The notes beneath the pieces are model-generated. The model ran no database searches and was not told the origin of the DNA. It worked only from the letters and a program-made list of their open reading frames with translations. A DNA stretch of 64,000 nt from Bradyrhizobium betae (GTDB lineage Bacteria > Pseudomonadota > Alphaproteobacteria > Rhizobiales > Xanthobacteraceae), in NCBI RefSeq assembly GCF_004123905.1, contig NZ_MZXW01000016.1:744001-808000 (forward strand). Direction: 5' to 3'. Shown piece after piece: positions 24,636 to 34,366 of the stretch; within the stretch, counting starts at the first letter, position 1, and every line of letters starts with the position of its first letter. The position numbers and the translations under genes were made by a program.

Positions 24636-25331
24636 TCAGTTCCCGTGCAGGCGTTGCGTGGCTCGTCGAGCGAACCATTCGGCGGCGATCAGCGCGCCGA
24701 GCGCGAGGACGACCGAGACGATGACAAGTCGTCCCGCCGCGGCGTCGCCGTCGGGCGTCTGGATCAGCGAATAGATCGCGGACGAAATCGTCTGGGTCTC
24801 GCCGGGGATGTTGGAGACGAAGGTGATGGTAGCGCCGAACTCGCCGATCGCCTTGGCAAAGCCCAGCACCATGCCGGCGAGCACGCCGGGCAGCGCCAAG
24901 GGCAGTGTCACCGTGAAGAACACTTTCCAGGGTGCCGCGCCCAGCGTCTCCGCCGCCTGCTCGAGCCGGCGATCGATCGCCTCGATCGACAGCCGCATCG
25001 GCCGCACCAGCAGCGGAAACGACATGATGCCGCAAGCGAGCGCAGCGCCGGTCCAGCGGAATGCGAAGACGATGCCGAGATGGTCGGCGAGAAAAGCGCC
25101 GACGAGGCCGCGGCGTCCAAATGTGAGAAGCAGCAGATAGCCGGTGACGACAGGCGGCAGCACCAGCGGCAGATGCACGATTGCGTCGAGCACCGACTTG
25201 CCCCAAAAATCCTTGCGGGCGAGCAGCCACGCCAGCGCAATGCCGAACGGCGTTGCGACCAGCGTGGCGATGACGGCGACCCTAAGCGAGAGCAGGATCG
25301 CCGTCCATTCGGCGGGAGAAATGTCGAGCAC
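24636..25331 (-). CDS. modB: Molybdate ABC transporter permease
   Basis: A 231-residue inner-membrane permease with about five hydrophobic segments. The coupling loop QAAETLGAAPWKVFFTVTLP and the following GEFGATITFVSNIPGETQT are characteristic of ModB. It is encoded between modA (6 bp upstream) and modC (2 bp downstream). It forms the homodimeric channel for molybdate. The assignment is secure from sequence and context. Confidence 0.95.
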   Translation of the reverse strand: MLDISPAEWTAILLSLRVAVIATLVATPFGIALAWLLARKDFWGKSVLDAIVHLPLVLPPVVTGYLLLLTFGRRGLVGAFLADHLGIVFAFRWTGAALACGIMSFPLLVRPMRLSIEAIDRRLEQAAETLGAAPWKVFFTVTLPLALPGVLAGMVLGFAKAIGEFGATITFVSNIPGETQTISSAIYSLIQTPDGDAAAGRLVIVSVVLALGALIAAEWFARRATQRLHGN

Positions 25332-25337
25332 GAAAGA

Positions 25338-26123
25338 TCAGGTGGTCGGGCTGATCAGGAATTTGAAGCCGTATTTTTCCAAAATGGTCTTGGCGGCCGA
25401 GGTACGCAGGAAGGCGAGATAGTCATTGGTCTCCGACTTCGCGGTCGTGGTGGCCGCGACCGGATAGATGATCGCGGGATGCGAATCCGCCGGGAACGTG
25501 CCGACGATCTTCACGCCGGGCTCGACCTTGGCGTCGGTCGAATAGACGATGCCGAGATTGGCTTCACCACGGGCGACCAGCGTCAGCGCGGCGCGCACGC
25601 TCTCGGCCATGGCGAATTTCGGCTCCGCGGCGGTCCAGGCGCCGAGCTTCTCCAGCGCAGCCTTGGCATACTTGCCGGCTGGCACCGACTTGACGTCGCC
25701 GGTCGCGACCTTACCGTCGCCGGCGAGCTTTGCGAGGTCAAAACCCTGCGCGATGGTGACGTTGTTGATCGCGGAATCCTTCGGCGCGATCAGCACAATG
25801 CTGTTGCCGAGCAGGTTGACTCTGGAAGGCTCGTTGATGGTCTTCTTGGAGATGGCGTAGTCCATCCAGTCGATGTCGGCCGAGACGAACACGTCGGCCG
25901 GCGCGCCCTGCTCGATCTGTTTTGCCAATACCGAGCTTGCGGCATAGGAGACGCTGAACTTGATTCCGGTCTTGGCGGTGTAGGCGGCGTCGACCTCGTC
26001 GAGCGCGTTCTTCATCGACGCCGCGGCGAACACGGTGATGGTCTTGTCCTCGGCCACGGCAGGCGAGAGGCTTGCGCCCGCGAGGATCACGAAGGCGGTG
26101 AAAAGTCCGGCGATACGAATCAT
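25338..26123 (-). CDS. modA: Molybdate-binding periplasmic protein
   Basis: A 261-residue secreted binding protein. Residues 1-24 are a Sec signal (ending PAVAED). The mature start ITVFAAASMKNALDEV carries the Ala-Ala-Ser oxyanion contact, and the later SYAASSVLAKQIEQGAPADVFVSAD is typical of ModA. The start at 26123 was chosen because the frame extends to 26216 without signal-peptide character. It is the first gene of modABC. I see no ModE-type palindrome or Moco riboswitch in the 195 bp upstream. Confidence 0.95.
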   Translation of the reverse strand: MIRIAGLFTAFVILAGASLSPAVAEDKTITVFAAASMKNALDEVDAAYTAKTGIKFSVSYAASSVLAKQIEQGAPADVFVSADIDWMDYAISKKTINEPSRVNLLGNSIVLIAPKDSAINNVTIAQGFDLAKLAGDGKVATGDVKSVPAGKYAKAALEKLGAWTAAEPKFAMAESVRAALTLVARGEANLGIVYSTDAKVEPGVKIVGTFPADSHPAIIYPVAATTTAKSETNDYLAFLRTSAAKTILEKYGFKFLISPTT

Positions 26124-26318
26124 GGGTGCGCTCCGTGCGAGTCCGCGCGCACAAAGGCACGCGCAAATCTGGCGTTGGGTTAAGTCAGGTCGCGACGGGC
26201 GGAAGCGCTGTTCCACGTGTCCCCGCAGCGGCTTACGGCCGGCAGGGATATCGCTGGCCTCGAAGATAGCAGGCCGGCGCCTCAGGTCAAAGGCGACCGT
26301 TTGTCTAGCCAGGCCCGC

Positions 26319-26825
26319 TCATTGTGCCGGCAGGATCGCGATCGGTAGCGAATTGTCCTTGGCCCCACTGACCTGGAGTACGAAGGGCTGGGCCGACAGC
26401 TCGTATTTCATGGTCTTGCGGATGCCGTCGCAATCGGTGGCGCCGCTGAAGGCCACGGGCTTGAGGACATGCCCGTCCTGGACCACGTCCACCCAGGCTC
26501 CGGAGGACAGGCTGATCGTGTAGAGGCCCGCCTTGGGCGCCGCCTTGATGCCCGTGAAGCCGGCAAACGTGCCGTCCTTCGGCGCCCGCTCCGGCGGCGA
26601 GGGCAGCTTTGCCTCCGCGGGTGCGACCAGTCCCAGCGTGATGGCCGACGAGGGCAGGGCCGCCTGTTCGCTTCCGGTCGAGAGCTTGGCACGATCCGGC
26701 GCAGTCAGCGCGGCGCGCTCGCGCTCGATCGGCCATTTGAACTTGTCGCAGCCGCTGGGCTCCTCGGCGGCGAAAGCGGAGGTCGCGCCAAGCGAAAGTG
26801 CGGCAAGGAGGGTGAGGATGCGCAT
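26319..26825 (-). CDS. Exported protein of unknown function, 168 aa
   Basis: The N-terminus (MRILTLLAALSL...AFAAEE) is a Sec signal. The mature part has one cysteine near its start (GCDKF), a second in DCDGI, and alternating beta-like strands (GLYTISLSSGAWVDVVQ; FVLQVSGAKDNSLPIAILP), which suggests a small beta-sandwich that binds something in the periplasm. No catalytic motif is recognisable. The start at 26825 gives the best signal peptide; starts at 26837 and 26894 are in frame. Transcribed on its own, upstream of modA on the same strand. Function unknown. Confidence 0.72.
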   Translation of the reverse strand: MRILTLLAALSLGATSAFAAEEPSGCDKFKWPIERERAALTAPDRAKLSTGSEQAALPSSAITLGLVAPAEAKLPSPPERAPKDGTFAGFTGIKAAPKAGLYTISLSSGAWVDVVQDGHVLKPVAFSGATDCDGIRKTMKYELSAQPFVLQVSGAKDNSLPIAILPAQ

Positions 26826-26979
26826 GTTAAATCTCATCGTTGGCCACGCGAGGATGCGGGGCTTGCGGTCAGGCTTAGTGAAAGGGATGCGCATCCCCGA
26901 ATGCCGCGGGCTTACGGCCGCGCGGCAGGGCGATCCTAGCGCATTTCAGAGCGCAGCGACCAGCCGGCTGACGAACTTG

Positions 26980-27924
26980 TTACGGCTTCGCATCCCCCGC
27001 GTGCAGCACCACTTTGCAGGCGGCCGGCATCTGCGCCAGCGTCATTGGCGGCTTTGGCTTCGGCGGCTCGGGCGGCGGCTTCGGGTGCAGCACGGCGTCG
27101 CTGAACCAATAGGCGAGATCGGCAGGCTTGCAGCCCTCGTCCTCGGATTGCGACGGCTGTCCTTCGCATTCGCCGGCGCCCGCCGGGCAGCGCATGCGGA
27201 TGTGGAAGTGATAGTCGTGGCCCCACCATGGCCGGATTTTTGACAGCCAGGAGCGGTCGCCCTTGGCTTCGCGGCACAGCGCCTTCTTGATCGCGGCATT
27301 GACGAAGATGCGCTGCACCGCCGGCTCCTGCGCCACATCGCGCAGCACCAGCACATGACCAGGTGTGAACACCTTTGGGTCGATGTCGAGCCGGTCCTGC
27401 CGCACCATCATCACCGCCGACATGTCCTCGCGCTCCTCGCGGGAGAGGCGATGATCCGGCATCGGCGTCAGCCAGATGTCGGCATCGAGCCCGATCTGGT
27501 GGCTGGCGTGGCCTGACAGCGCCGGCCCGCCACGCGGCTGGCCGATGTCGCCGACAAGGATGCCGGGCCAGCCGGCGTCCTTGTTCGCCTTGGCCGCGAG
27601 CCGCTTGATCAGCGCGATCATGTCGGGGTGGCCGAAATTGCGGTTACGCGACAGCCGCATCACCTGCCAATGGTCGCCGTTGAGCGGCATCTGCATGGCG
27701 CCGCCGATGCAGCCCTTGGTGTAGGAGCCGATGACATGCGCCGGCCCCGTCGAGGGCAGCAGCTTTCGTGCGAACAGCTCCCTGGCGCCGATCGTGGGAT
27801 CATTGGGATTGGCGAGCGGCGGCAGCGGTTTTGCGTTCACGCTGCCCTTGTCCTGGGCCAGCGCGTCGCCGGCGGCCAGGAGCGTCATGACGAGCAGGAG
27901 AGGGGCGATGCGGCGGGGACTCAT
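26980..27924 (-). CDS. mepA: Penicillin-insensitive murein endopeptidase
   Basis: A 314-residue periplasmic LAS-type metallopeptidase that cuts D-Ala-meso-DAP cross-links in peptidoglycan. A signal peptide (about 1-24, ending DALAQ) precedes the catalytic domain. Zinc motifs are GHASHQIGLDADIW (H and D ligands) and WWGHDYHFHIRM (H-x-H). Six or more cysteines match the disulfides of MepA. The Pro-rich segment near residue 285 (PPPEPPKPKPP) is an extension. The start at 27924 has the signal at the N-terminus; the longer frame to 27996 does not. Confidence 0.94.
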   Translation of the reverse strand: MSPRRIAPLLLVMTLLAAGDALAQDKGSVNAKPLPPLANPNDPTIGARELFARKLLPSTGPAHVIGSYTKGCIGGAMQMPLNGDHWQVMRLSRNRNFGHPDMIALIKRLAAKANKDAGWPGILVGDIGQPRGGPALSGHASHQIGLDADIWLTPMPDHRLSREEREDMSAVMMVRQDRLDIDPKVFTPGHVLVLRDVAQEPAVQRIFVNAAIKKALCREAKGDRSWLSKIRPWWGHDYHFHIRMRCPAGAGECEGQPSQSEDEGCKPADLAYWFSDAVLHPKPPPEPPKPKPPMTLAQMPAACKVVLHAGDAKP

Positions 27925-28131
27925 GCTGACATCCTTATAGCCCAACACCGCGTCAGGGTTAAGAATTAGGGTCCGGCGCGAGGGCGCGCGCAACACGACG
28001 ATCCATACTTCGAACTAACTGGTCCAAAAGTCGTAGATTTTACTGGGACCGGCCGCATTTTTAACGGCGCGATAACCGTATCCTGCGTTGACCAAAATTC
28101 GTGCGCGGAGTGAGGGATATCCGCAGGCCGC

Positions 28132-30588
28132 ATGCAATCGCGCGCGATCGAGGAAATGATTCAAGCGAGCGCGCAATTTTGCGCCATTGCACTCTCCCAT
28201 TGCGACGACGAAGCAGGTTTGCTGCGCCCATCGGGGTTCTTGCGCCTCGCAAACAGGCACAGATGCCTGACACACGAGAGCCGCGGTGCTGGCCGTCCCG
28301 CGGTCCGACCGGCGAAGATTACTTTTTTTTCAGACACTTGCTCCAAGACTTGCGGCTGCAGGGCGCGACTGGGACATGTGAAGTTGAGTTTGGGGTCTCG
28401 AAAACCAAGAAAGCGAAAGCAAGACGTGCTTGCCGGCCACCGGCCGCGCAAGCCGCGATTCGCGCGCGCGCCGCATCCGCCGGTCGACCATGACGAACTC
28501 GTGCAGAGCCGCGCCGAAGCCGAAGCGGCCATCACTGAGGCGCGCAAATCGCATGAGCGGCTGCGCCAGGCCGTCGATCTGCTGCCGCAGGGCATCGTGA
28601 TTCTCGACCCCGAAGGCCGCTACGTCCTCTGGAACAAGCAATATTCGGAAATCTACAGCAAGACCGCCGATCTGTTCGCGGAAGGCGCGCGCCTGGAAGA
28701 TACGCTGCGCGTCGGCGTCGCCCGCGGCGACTATCCGGAAGCCGCAGGCCATGAGGAAGAATGGATCGCCCAGCGGCTGAAGAAGCTTTACGAGCCCGGC
28801 AAGCGCCATGAGCAGACGCTGTCGGACGGCCGCGTCATCCTGATCGAGGAACGCCGCACCGATGACGGCGGCGTGGTCGGCCTGCGCGTCGACATCACCG
28901 AGTTGAAGCAGCGCGAGGCCTCGTTCCGCCTGCTGTTCGACGGCAATCCCGTGCCGATGATCGTCTGCGCGCTGGACGACGAACGCATCCTCGGTGTCAA
29001 CGACGCCGCGATCGCGCATTACGGCTATAGCCGTGCCGAGTTCGAGAAGCTGAAGATCCGCAGCTTGCAGGCCTTCGAGAGCGAGCCGCCCTGGACCACT
29101 GACCGCTCCAGCGACGAGCAGGCCGGCCGCACCTGGAAGCACGTCAAGGCCGACGGTGCGCTGATCGATCTCGCGATCTATTCCCGCGAACTGACCTATG
29201 CCGAGCGGCCCGCGGTGCTGCTCGCGCTGATGGACATCACCGAGCGCAAGCGCGCCGAGGCGCGGCTCGCCTTCATGGCCCAGCATGACGGATTGACCGG
29301 CCTGCCGAATCGCAATCTGCTGCGCCAGCAGGTCGACGAGATGCTGCAGCACGGCCGGCGCAGCTCGGACAAGGTCGCGCTGCTGATGCTGGGGCTCGAC
29401 AATTTCAAGTCGGTCAACGACACGCTGGGACACGCGGTCGGCGACAAGCTGCTGCGCGGCGTTGCCAAGCGCCTGCGCTCGACCTTGCGCGAGGACGACG
29501 CGCTGGCGCGGCTGAATTCTGACGAGTTCGCGATCGTGCAGTGTGGCCTGACGCGTCCCGAGGATGCGGTGCTGCTGGCAAAACGCCTGCTGGAGGCCAT
29601 CGCCGATCCCTATCTGCTTGACGGTCATTCCGTGGTGATCGGCGCCTCCATCGGCATTGCGATGGCGCCGGCCGACGGCGACGAGTCCGAAAAGCTGCTC
29701 AAGAACGCCGACATGGCGCTGTCGCGCGCCAAGCTGGATGCGCGCGGCACTTTTGCATTTTTCGAGGCCGCGCTCGATGCGAAGGCGCAGAGCCGCCGCA
29801 AGATCGAGGTCGAGCTGCGCGACGCGATCCAGAACGACGTGCTGCGGCCCTATTACCAGCCGCTGGTCGACCTCCAGAGCGGCCGCATCACCGGTTTCGA
29901 GGCGCTGGTGCGCTGGCCGCACGCTGAGCGCGGCATGGTCTCGCCGGCCGAGTTCATTCCGGTCGCCGAGGAAACGGGGCTGATCAACCCGGTCGGCGGG
30001 CTGATGCTGCGCCGGGCCTGCCTCGATGCGGTGACCTGGCCCGACGACGTCCGCGTGGCCGTCAATCTGTCGCCGCTCCAGTTCCGCAGCGGCAATCTGC
30101 TCTCGGTGGTGACGGACGCGCTGAAGCATTCCGGCCTGCCGGCGCGCCGGCTCGAGCTCGAGATCACCGAGACGCTGCTGCTGGAGAAAAGCGCGCAGGT
30201 GCTGGCGACGCTGCATGCGCTACGCGCGCTCGGCGTCCGGATCTCGATGGACGATTTCGGCACCGGCTATTCCAGCCTCAGTTACTTACGCAGCTTCCCG
30301 TTCGACAAGATCAAGATCGACCAGTCCTTCGTGCGCGATCTCGGCGCCAATCGCGAGGCCCAGGCGATCATCCGCTCCATCGTCAGCCTCGGCAAGGGCT
30401 TAGGGGTCATCATCACCGCCGAGGGCGTTGAGACCGAAGCCGAGCTGAGCTGCCTCCGCGCTGAAGGCTGCGACGAAGGCCAGGGCTTTCTGTTCAGCAA
30501 GGCGAGGCCGAACGCGGAGATCATCAGCCTGCTGGCCGCGCAACGCGGGATCGACGGGGACGAAGAAGACGCCGCGCTGGTGGCGTGA
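28132..30588 (+). CDS. PAS-PAS-GGDEF-EAL cyclic-di-GMP protein with degenerate GGDEF
   Basis: An 818-residue protein (if the first ATG is used) with two PAS domains (about 142-250 and 262-380), a GGDEF domain and an EAL domain. The GGDEF signature is NSDEF (462-466), so the first two glycines needed for cyclase activity are replaced. The EAL motif EALVRW (E590) and later acid/amide residues in VNLSP, ELEITET, DDFGTGYSS, KIKID and AEGVET are intact. I predict a phosphodiesterase with a regulatory GGDEF domain. The first 80 codons look poorly coding; a GTG at 28378 may be the true start. No membrane segment is seen. Confidence 0.88.
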   Translation: MQSRAIEEMIQASAQFCAIALSHCDDEAGLLRPSGFLRLANRHRCLTHESRGAGRPAVRPAKITFFSDTCSKTCGCRARLGHVKLSLGSRKPRKRKQDVLAGHRPRKPRFARAPHPPVDHDELVQSRAEAEAAITEARKSHERLRQAVDLLPQGIVILDPEGRYVLWNKQYSEIYSKTADLFAEGARLEDTLRVGVARGDYPEAAGHEEEWIAQRLKKLYEPGKRHEQTLSDGRVILIEERRTDDGGVVGLRVDITELKQREASFRLLFDGNPVPMIVCALDDERILGVNDAAIAHYGYSRAEFEKLKIRSLQAFESEPPWTTDRSSDEQAGRTWKHVKADGALIDLAIYSRELTYAERPAVLLALMDITERKRAEARLAFMAQHDGLTGLPNRNLLRQQVDEMLQHGRRSSDKVALLMLGLDNFKSVNDTLGHAVGDKLLRGVAKRLRSTLREDDALARLNSDEFAIVQCGLTRPEDAVLLAKRLLEAIADPYLLDGHSVVIGASIGIAMAPADGDESEKLLKNADMALSRAKLDARGTFAFFEAALDAKAQSRRKIEVELRDAIQNDVLRPYYQPLVDLQSGRITGFEALVRWPHAERGMVSPAEFIPVAEETGLINPVGGLMLRRACLDAVTWPDDVRVAVNLSPLQFRSGNLLSVVTDALKHSGLPARRLELEITETLLLEKSAQVLATLHALRALGVRISMDDFGTGYSSLSYLRSFPFDKIKIDQSFVRDLGANREAQAIIRSIVSLGKGLGVIITAEGVETEAELSCLRAEGCDEGQGFLFSKARPNAEIISLLAAQRGIDGDEEDAALVA

Positions 30589-30683
30589 TTTCGTACCTCA
30601 CCCCCTCACCCCAACCCTCCCAGCGCGAGCGAACTCGTCGCGGCCCCGTAAGAACGGGCGAGGGAGCGCAGCACCGTTGGCGC

Positions 30684-31838
30684 TCAGCGTGCCTTCGCGA
30701 GAATCATCTTCCCGACGTCCTCGTAATGCGTGTCGCGCGCCTGGATCTGCTGCGCGATGGCGTGCATGTCGCGGAACCGGCGCTCGAACGGATTGCTGCG
30801 GAACACCGCGGTCGCGCCGGCCATGTGATAAGCCGCGTCGACCACTTTTGCCGATTGATGGATGGTCCAGGTCGCGGCCAGTCGCACCGCGCCCCGATGC
30901 GCCGCGCTGAACTCGCCAGTCGCGACGAGGTCGCGCCACATCGCATTCGCGGTCGCATAGAGATAGGCGCGGGCGGCGCGCAGATCGCCCTCGGTGCGGC
31001 CGATCAGGCCGTGAATCGCCTGGTTGTCGCGCATGGCGCTCGCCGCCAGCGATTGATGTTTTCCGCGCGACAACGCAATCGCGGCATCCAGCGTGGCGCG
31101 CGCGACGCCCAGCGAGACCGCGGCAAAGCCGAGGCTGAAGGTCGAGCCGGTGCCTATCCTGTAGAGCGGGCCTTTCTCGACCAGCGCATGCGGCACGTCG
31201 CGGAACGCGGTGAAGCGCTCGGGGATGAAGAGGTCGGCGACGTCATACGAATCCGTGCCGGTGCCTGCGAGCCCGATCGCTTGCCACACATCATGCAACG
31301 TCGCGCTTGCAACCGGAAACAGGATGGTGCGAACCTCCGCCGATCCGTCGGCATTCTTGCGCGGCGTCCCGTCGCTACCGACGATGCGGACATGCGCCCC
31401 GAGCCAGCTCGCCTGCCGCGAGCCCGAGGCAAAATCCCACCGCGCCGTGACGCGATAGCCGCCCTCGACTGCGCGCGCCTCATGTGCGATCGCGCCCCAG
31501 GCGAGGATGCCGGGGCCTGCGTTGAAGATCTCCTGCGCGGTGTCGTGATCGAGCGAGGCTGCGATCATCGCGCAGACGCTGCATTGGCCAAGACACCAGG
31601 CCGTAGAGGCATCCGCCTTGGCGATCTCCTCCAGCATCTGCATAAAATGTTCCGGCGCGGCCTCGGCGCCGCCAAGGCTCTGCGGCAGCAGCGCGCGATA
31701 AAGCCCGTTCTCGACCAACGCAGTCACGACCACAGGCGTCAGCCGCCGCATCCGCTCGATCTCGTCCGCCTCGCGCGCAATCAGCGGCGCGATGGCGCGG
31801 GCCCGCTCGACCAGGCCAAGTTCGGGAGTTGCGTTCAT
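30684..31838 (-). CDS. Acyl-CoA dehydrogenase-like flavoprotein (group D monooxygenase type)
   Basis: A 384-residue member of the acyl-CoA dehydrogenase superfamily. The N-terminal helical domain (LLPQSLGGAEAAPEHFMQMLEEIAKADAS), the middle beta domain (GGYRVTARWDFASGSRQASW) and the acyl-CoA_dh_2 C-terminal domain are present. It lacks the usual catalytic Glu context of true dehydrogenases and resembles DszC/HpaH-type FMN/FAD-dependent monooxygenases, which need a separate flavin reductase. The start at 31838 has GAGGAAA upstream; an ATG at 31856 is also in frame. No reductase is adjacent. Substrate unknown. Confidence 0.82.
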   Translation of the reverse strand: MNATPELGLVERARAIAPLIAREADEIERMRRLTPVVVTALVENGLYRALLPQSLGGAEAAPEHFMQMLEEIAKADASTAWCLGQCSVCAMIAASLDHDTAQEIFNAGPGILAWGAIAHEARAVEGGYRVTARWDFASGSRQASWLGAHVRIVGSDGTPRKNADGSAEVRTILFPVASATLHDVWQAIGLAGTGTDSYDVADLFIPERFTAFRDVPHALVEKGPLYRIGTGSTFSLGFAAVSLGVARATLDAAIALSRGKHQSLAASAMRDNQAIHGLIGRTEGDLRAARAYLYATANAMWRDLVATGEFSAAHRGAVRLAATWTIHQSAKVVDAAYHMAGATAVFRSNPFERRFRDMHAIAQQIQARDTHYEDVGKMILAKAR

Positions 31839-31931
31839 GCGCGTTTCCTCGCCCATTCTTGGTGTGAGCGGTGACGGGCGCGATGGTCGTCTATTTAGCG
31901 GAGAGGATCAAGGTGGCATCCGGGCCACGGA

Positions 31932-32387
31932 CTATTCACCGAGCAACCGCTCCATGATGATCGTGCGTTCGTCACCATGATAGCTGTCGCGCACGGCATT
32001 GAATCCGAGCTTTGCATAGAAAGTCTCCGCGGTGACCGACGAAGGCACCGTCAACGCGGCAATGCTCCGCTCGCGCGCCGTCCGCCCGATCTCGGCCATC
32101 AGCAGCCGGCCGATCCCGCGGCCCTGAACATCCGGAGCCACGAACACCGTGCGGATGACGCTTCCGTCGAGGCTTGCCGTTCCAACGACGCCGCGGCCAA
32201 GGGTGGCGACGAAGACGGTGCGTTTTGCGATCAGCGCCCGCACGGCGTCCGGGCTGAAGCTGCGCTCGACCCTTTCGATGATCTCGCCCGTATAGTCCTT
32301 CGCATTCGTTTCGCGCAACGCACGCAGGATCACCGTGCTGATGTCGGCGGCGTCATCGGCAAGCGCAGGCCGGATGGTGCAGTCCAT
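31932..32387 (-). CDS. GNAT-family N-acetyltransferase
   Basis: A 151-residue acetyl-CoA-dependent transferase. The acetyl-CoA loop VFVAPDVQGRGIGRLLMAEI (Q/R-x-x-G-x-G/A) is intact, preceded by the strand VGTASLDGSVIRTVF and followed by SSVTAETFYAKLGF. The start at 32387 (MDCTIRPAL) gives the normal length; the frame is open upstream, but that stretch does not look like GNAT sequence. It is divergent from the amidase gene, with about 80 bp between the starts. Substrate unknown. Confidence 0.88.
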   Translation of the reverse strand: MDCTIRPALADDAADISTVILRALRETNAKDYTGEIIERVERSFSPDAVRALIAKRTVFVATLGRGVVGTASLDGSVIRTVFVAPDVQGRGIGRLLMAEIGRTARERSIAALTVPSSVTAETFYAKLGFNAVRDSYHGDERTIIMERLLGE

Positions 32388-32466
32388 TGGTCGCTCCCGA
32401 GCGGCTTGTCCTACGATCGGCGGAAATGCTACGTTTCGTAGCACATATCCATCCACGAGGCACGCG

Positions 32467-34077
32467 ATGAAGACGCCAACCGGCCGCGCCGCGGCGCCGC
32501 CCGAGCTGAAGCTCGAGGACGCGCCCATGACCGACATCATCGATGCCCTGGCCGCCGGGCGTGTCACCGCGACGGCGCTGACCAAAGCCTATCTCGCGCG
32601 GATCGAAGCCTGTGACCGCAACGGCCACAAGCTCAATTCCGTACGCGCGCTCAACCCCGACGCGCTTGCGATCGCGGGCAAGCTCGACGGCACCAGGCCC
32701 TCGGCCAAACGGCCGCTGGCCGGCGTTCCCATTCTGCTGAAGGACAACATTGCCACCGGCGATAGGCAGCCGACCACGGCAGGCTCGCTGGCGCTGGAGG
32801 GGGCGCGCGCGAGGCGCGACGCCACGGTCGTCAAGCTGCTGCGCAAGGCTGGTGCGGTCATCCTCGGCAAGGCCAATTTGACCGAGTTCGCCAACATCCT
32901 CGCGATCGAGATGCCCTCGGGCTATTCCTCGCTGGGAGGCCAGGTGAAGAATCCCTTTGTGCCGGCGCTGCTGAACGAACACGGCATCCCGCTCGTGGAT
33001 CCCGGTGGATCGAGCTCGGGTTCGGCGGTGGCCGTGGCGGCAGGCCTGTGCGCGGCCTCGATCGGCACCGAAACCTCGGGCTCGCTGCTGCATCCTGCCA
33101 GCCGCAATGGCATCGTCACCGTGAAGCCGACAGTCGGACTGATCAGCCGCGCCGGCATCATGCCGATCGCGCACAGCCAGGACACGGCGGGACCGATGAC
33201 GCGCACCGTGCGGGATGCGGCGATGCTGCTGAACGTGCTGGCCGCCGGCGACCCACGCGATCCCATGACGGAGCGGCAGCGCAGGCCGGCCGATTACACG
33301 GCCGACCTCGCACGCGATGCGATGAAGGGGACGCGCATCGGCGTACCGAGCGATCCCGCCGATCCGCTGAACGATTGCTATTACGGCAAGCTGCCACCAG
33401 ATGGGGCCAGGCTGATGGCCGACGTCATCAAGGTGCTGGAGGATCTCGGCGCCGTCATCGTGCGCGCCAACATGCCGACGCGTGGCTGGATTGCCGGGCC
33501 CGGCACCGGCATGGCGGTGCTCAACCGCAATCCGCTCAGCCGCAACAAGGGCAATCCGACCGGCTCGCCGGTCGTCTTCCTCTACGAGCTGAAATACGGT
33601 CTCAATCTCTATTTGAAGGATTGGGCGACCAATACCGACATCAAGACCATGGCCGACATCGTGGCCTTCAATGCTGCGAATGCGGAGAGGGCGCTCCGGT
33701 TTGGCCAGGACCTGTTCCTCGCCGCCGCCCTCACCAGAGGCGACCTGAGCGAGCGCGAATACAAATCGGCACGCGCCATGGATCTGCTCTCCGCCAGGAC
33801 GCACGGCATGGATGCCTATATGAATCAGCACAGGCTGGACGCCGTTCTGTTTCCCGGCGCGACCGGCGCGGCAATTGCAGCCAAGGCCGGCTATCCCAGC
33901 GTCATGGTGCCGGCCGGCTTCGTCTCGGGGATCGACGGCAAGGACACGCCCGACTATCCGCTCGGCCTCACCTTCGCCGGCCGTGCCTGGAGCGAGCACA
34001 AGCTGCTGCGTCTGGCCTATGCCTACGAGCAGGCGTCGAACATGCGCAAGGCCCCGCCCGGTTTGCCGGCGCTCTAG
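32467..34077 (+). CDS. Amidase-signature family hydrolase
   Basis: A 536-residue amidase of the Ser-cisSer-Lys family. The triad is visible: K92 in LLKDNIATGD, the cis-serine in GGSSSGSA (about S183) and the nucleophile S206 in TETSGS. The length and the late PDYPLGLTFAGRAWSEHKLL fit the plant-type/bacterial amidase group that includes peptide amidase-like proteins. There is no signal peptide, so it is cytoplasmic. It stands alone between a divergent acetyltransferase and a palindromic repeat. Substrate cannot be told. Confidence 0.9.
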   Translation: MKTPTGRAAAPPELKLEDAPMTDIIDALAAGRVTATALTKAYLARIEACDRNGHKLNSVRALNPDALAIAGKLDGTRPSAKRPLAGVPILLKDNIATGDRQPTTAGSLALEGARARRDATVVKLLRKAGAVILGKANLTEFANILAIEMPSGYSSLGGQVKNPFVPALLNEHGIPLVDPGGSSSGSAVAVAAGLCAASIGTETSGSLLHPASRNGIVTVKPTVGLISRAGIMPIAHSQDTAGPMTRTVRDAAMLLNVLAAGDPRDPMTERQRRPADYTADLARDAMKGTRIGVPSDPADPLNDCYYGKLPPDGARLMADVIKVLEDLGAVIVRANMPTRGWIAGPGTGMAVLNRNPLSRNKGNPTGSPVVFLYELKYGLNLYLKDWATNTDIKTMADIVAFNAANAERALRFGQDLFLAAALTRGDLSEREYKSARAMDLLSARTHGMDAYMNQHRLDAVLFPGATGAAIAAKAGYPSVMVPAGFVSGIDGKDTPDYPLGLTFAGRAWSEHKLLRLAYAYEQASNMRKAPPGLPAL

Positions 34078-34152
34078 ATTTCAAAATTCTTACCGAGGCC
34101 ATCGGCGGATCCTCAGCCACCACCCGAAGATCGCAACGGCGAAACTCCATCC

Positions 34153-34284
34153 CCGTCACCCTGAGGTGCTCGCCTCTTCGGCGAGCCTCGAAGGGCGACG
34201 GCCCGGCTGCATCTCGGCCGTTCATCCTTCGAGGCTCAGCTTGCGATGCCTTGCATCGCAAGCTTCTCGCCTCAGGATGACGGA
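34153..34284. repeat. Palindromic intergenic element, family C
   Basis: Outer arms CCGTCACCCTGAGG (34153) and CCTCAGGATGACGG (ending 34283) enclose inner hairpins such as CTCGCCTCTTCGGCGAG, TCGAAGG...CCTTCGA and TTGCGATGC...GCATCGCAA. The total is about 130 bp. This is the CCTGAGG-type repeat seen in many Bradyrhizobium intergenic regions. Only one full copy is in the window. Confidence 0.75.
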
Positions 34285-34366
34285 GTGACAGGTGTGATCG
34301 ATGCGACATGGCCAGCCTCGACCTCTTCGTCTACGATCCGGTCGAACCATTTGTGGAGCCGCCGGA

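Noticed and set aside
26124..26318. ModE site or molybdenum-cofactor riboswitch upstream of modA
   Set aside because: No palindrome of the ModE type or Moco-like structure could be found by eye.
28330..30216. A 628-codon open frame on the minus strand opposite the GGDEF-EAL gene
   Set aside because: Antisense shadow: the plus-strand protein has two PAS, GGDEF and EAL motifs, and the minus-strand translation has none.
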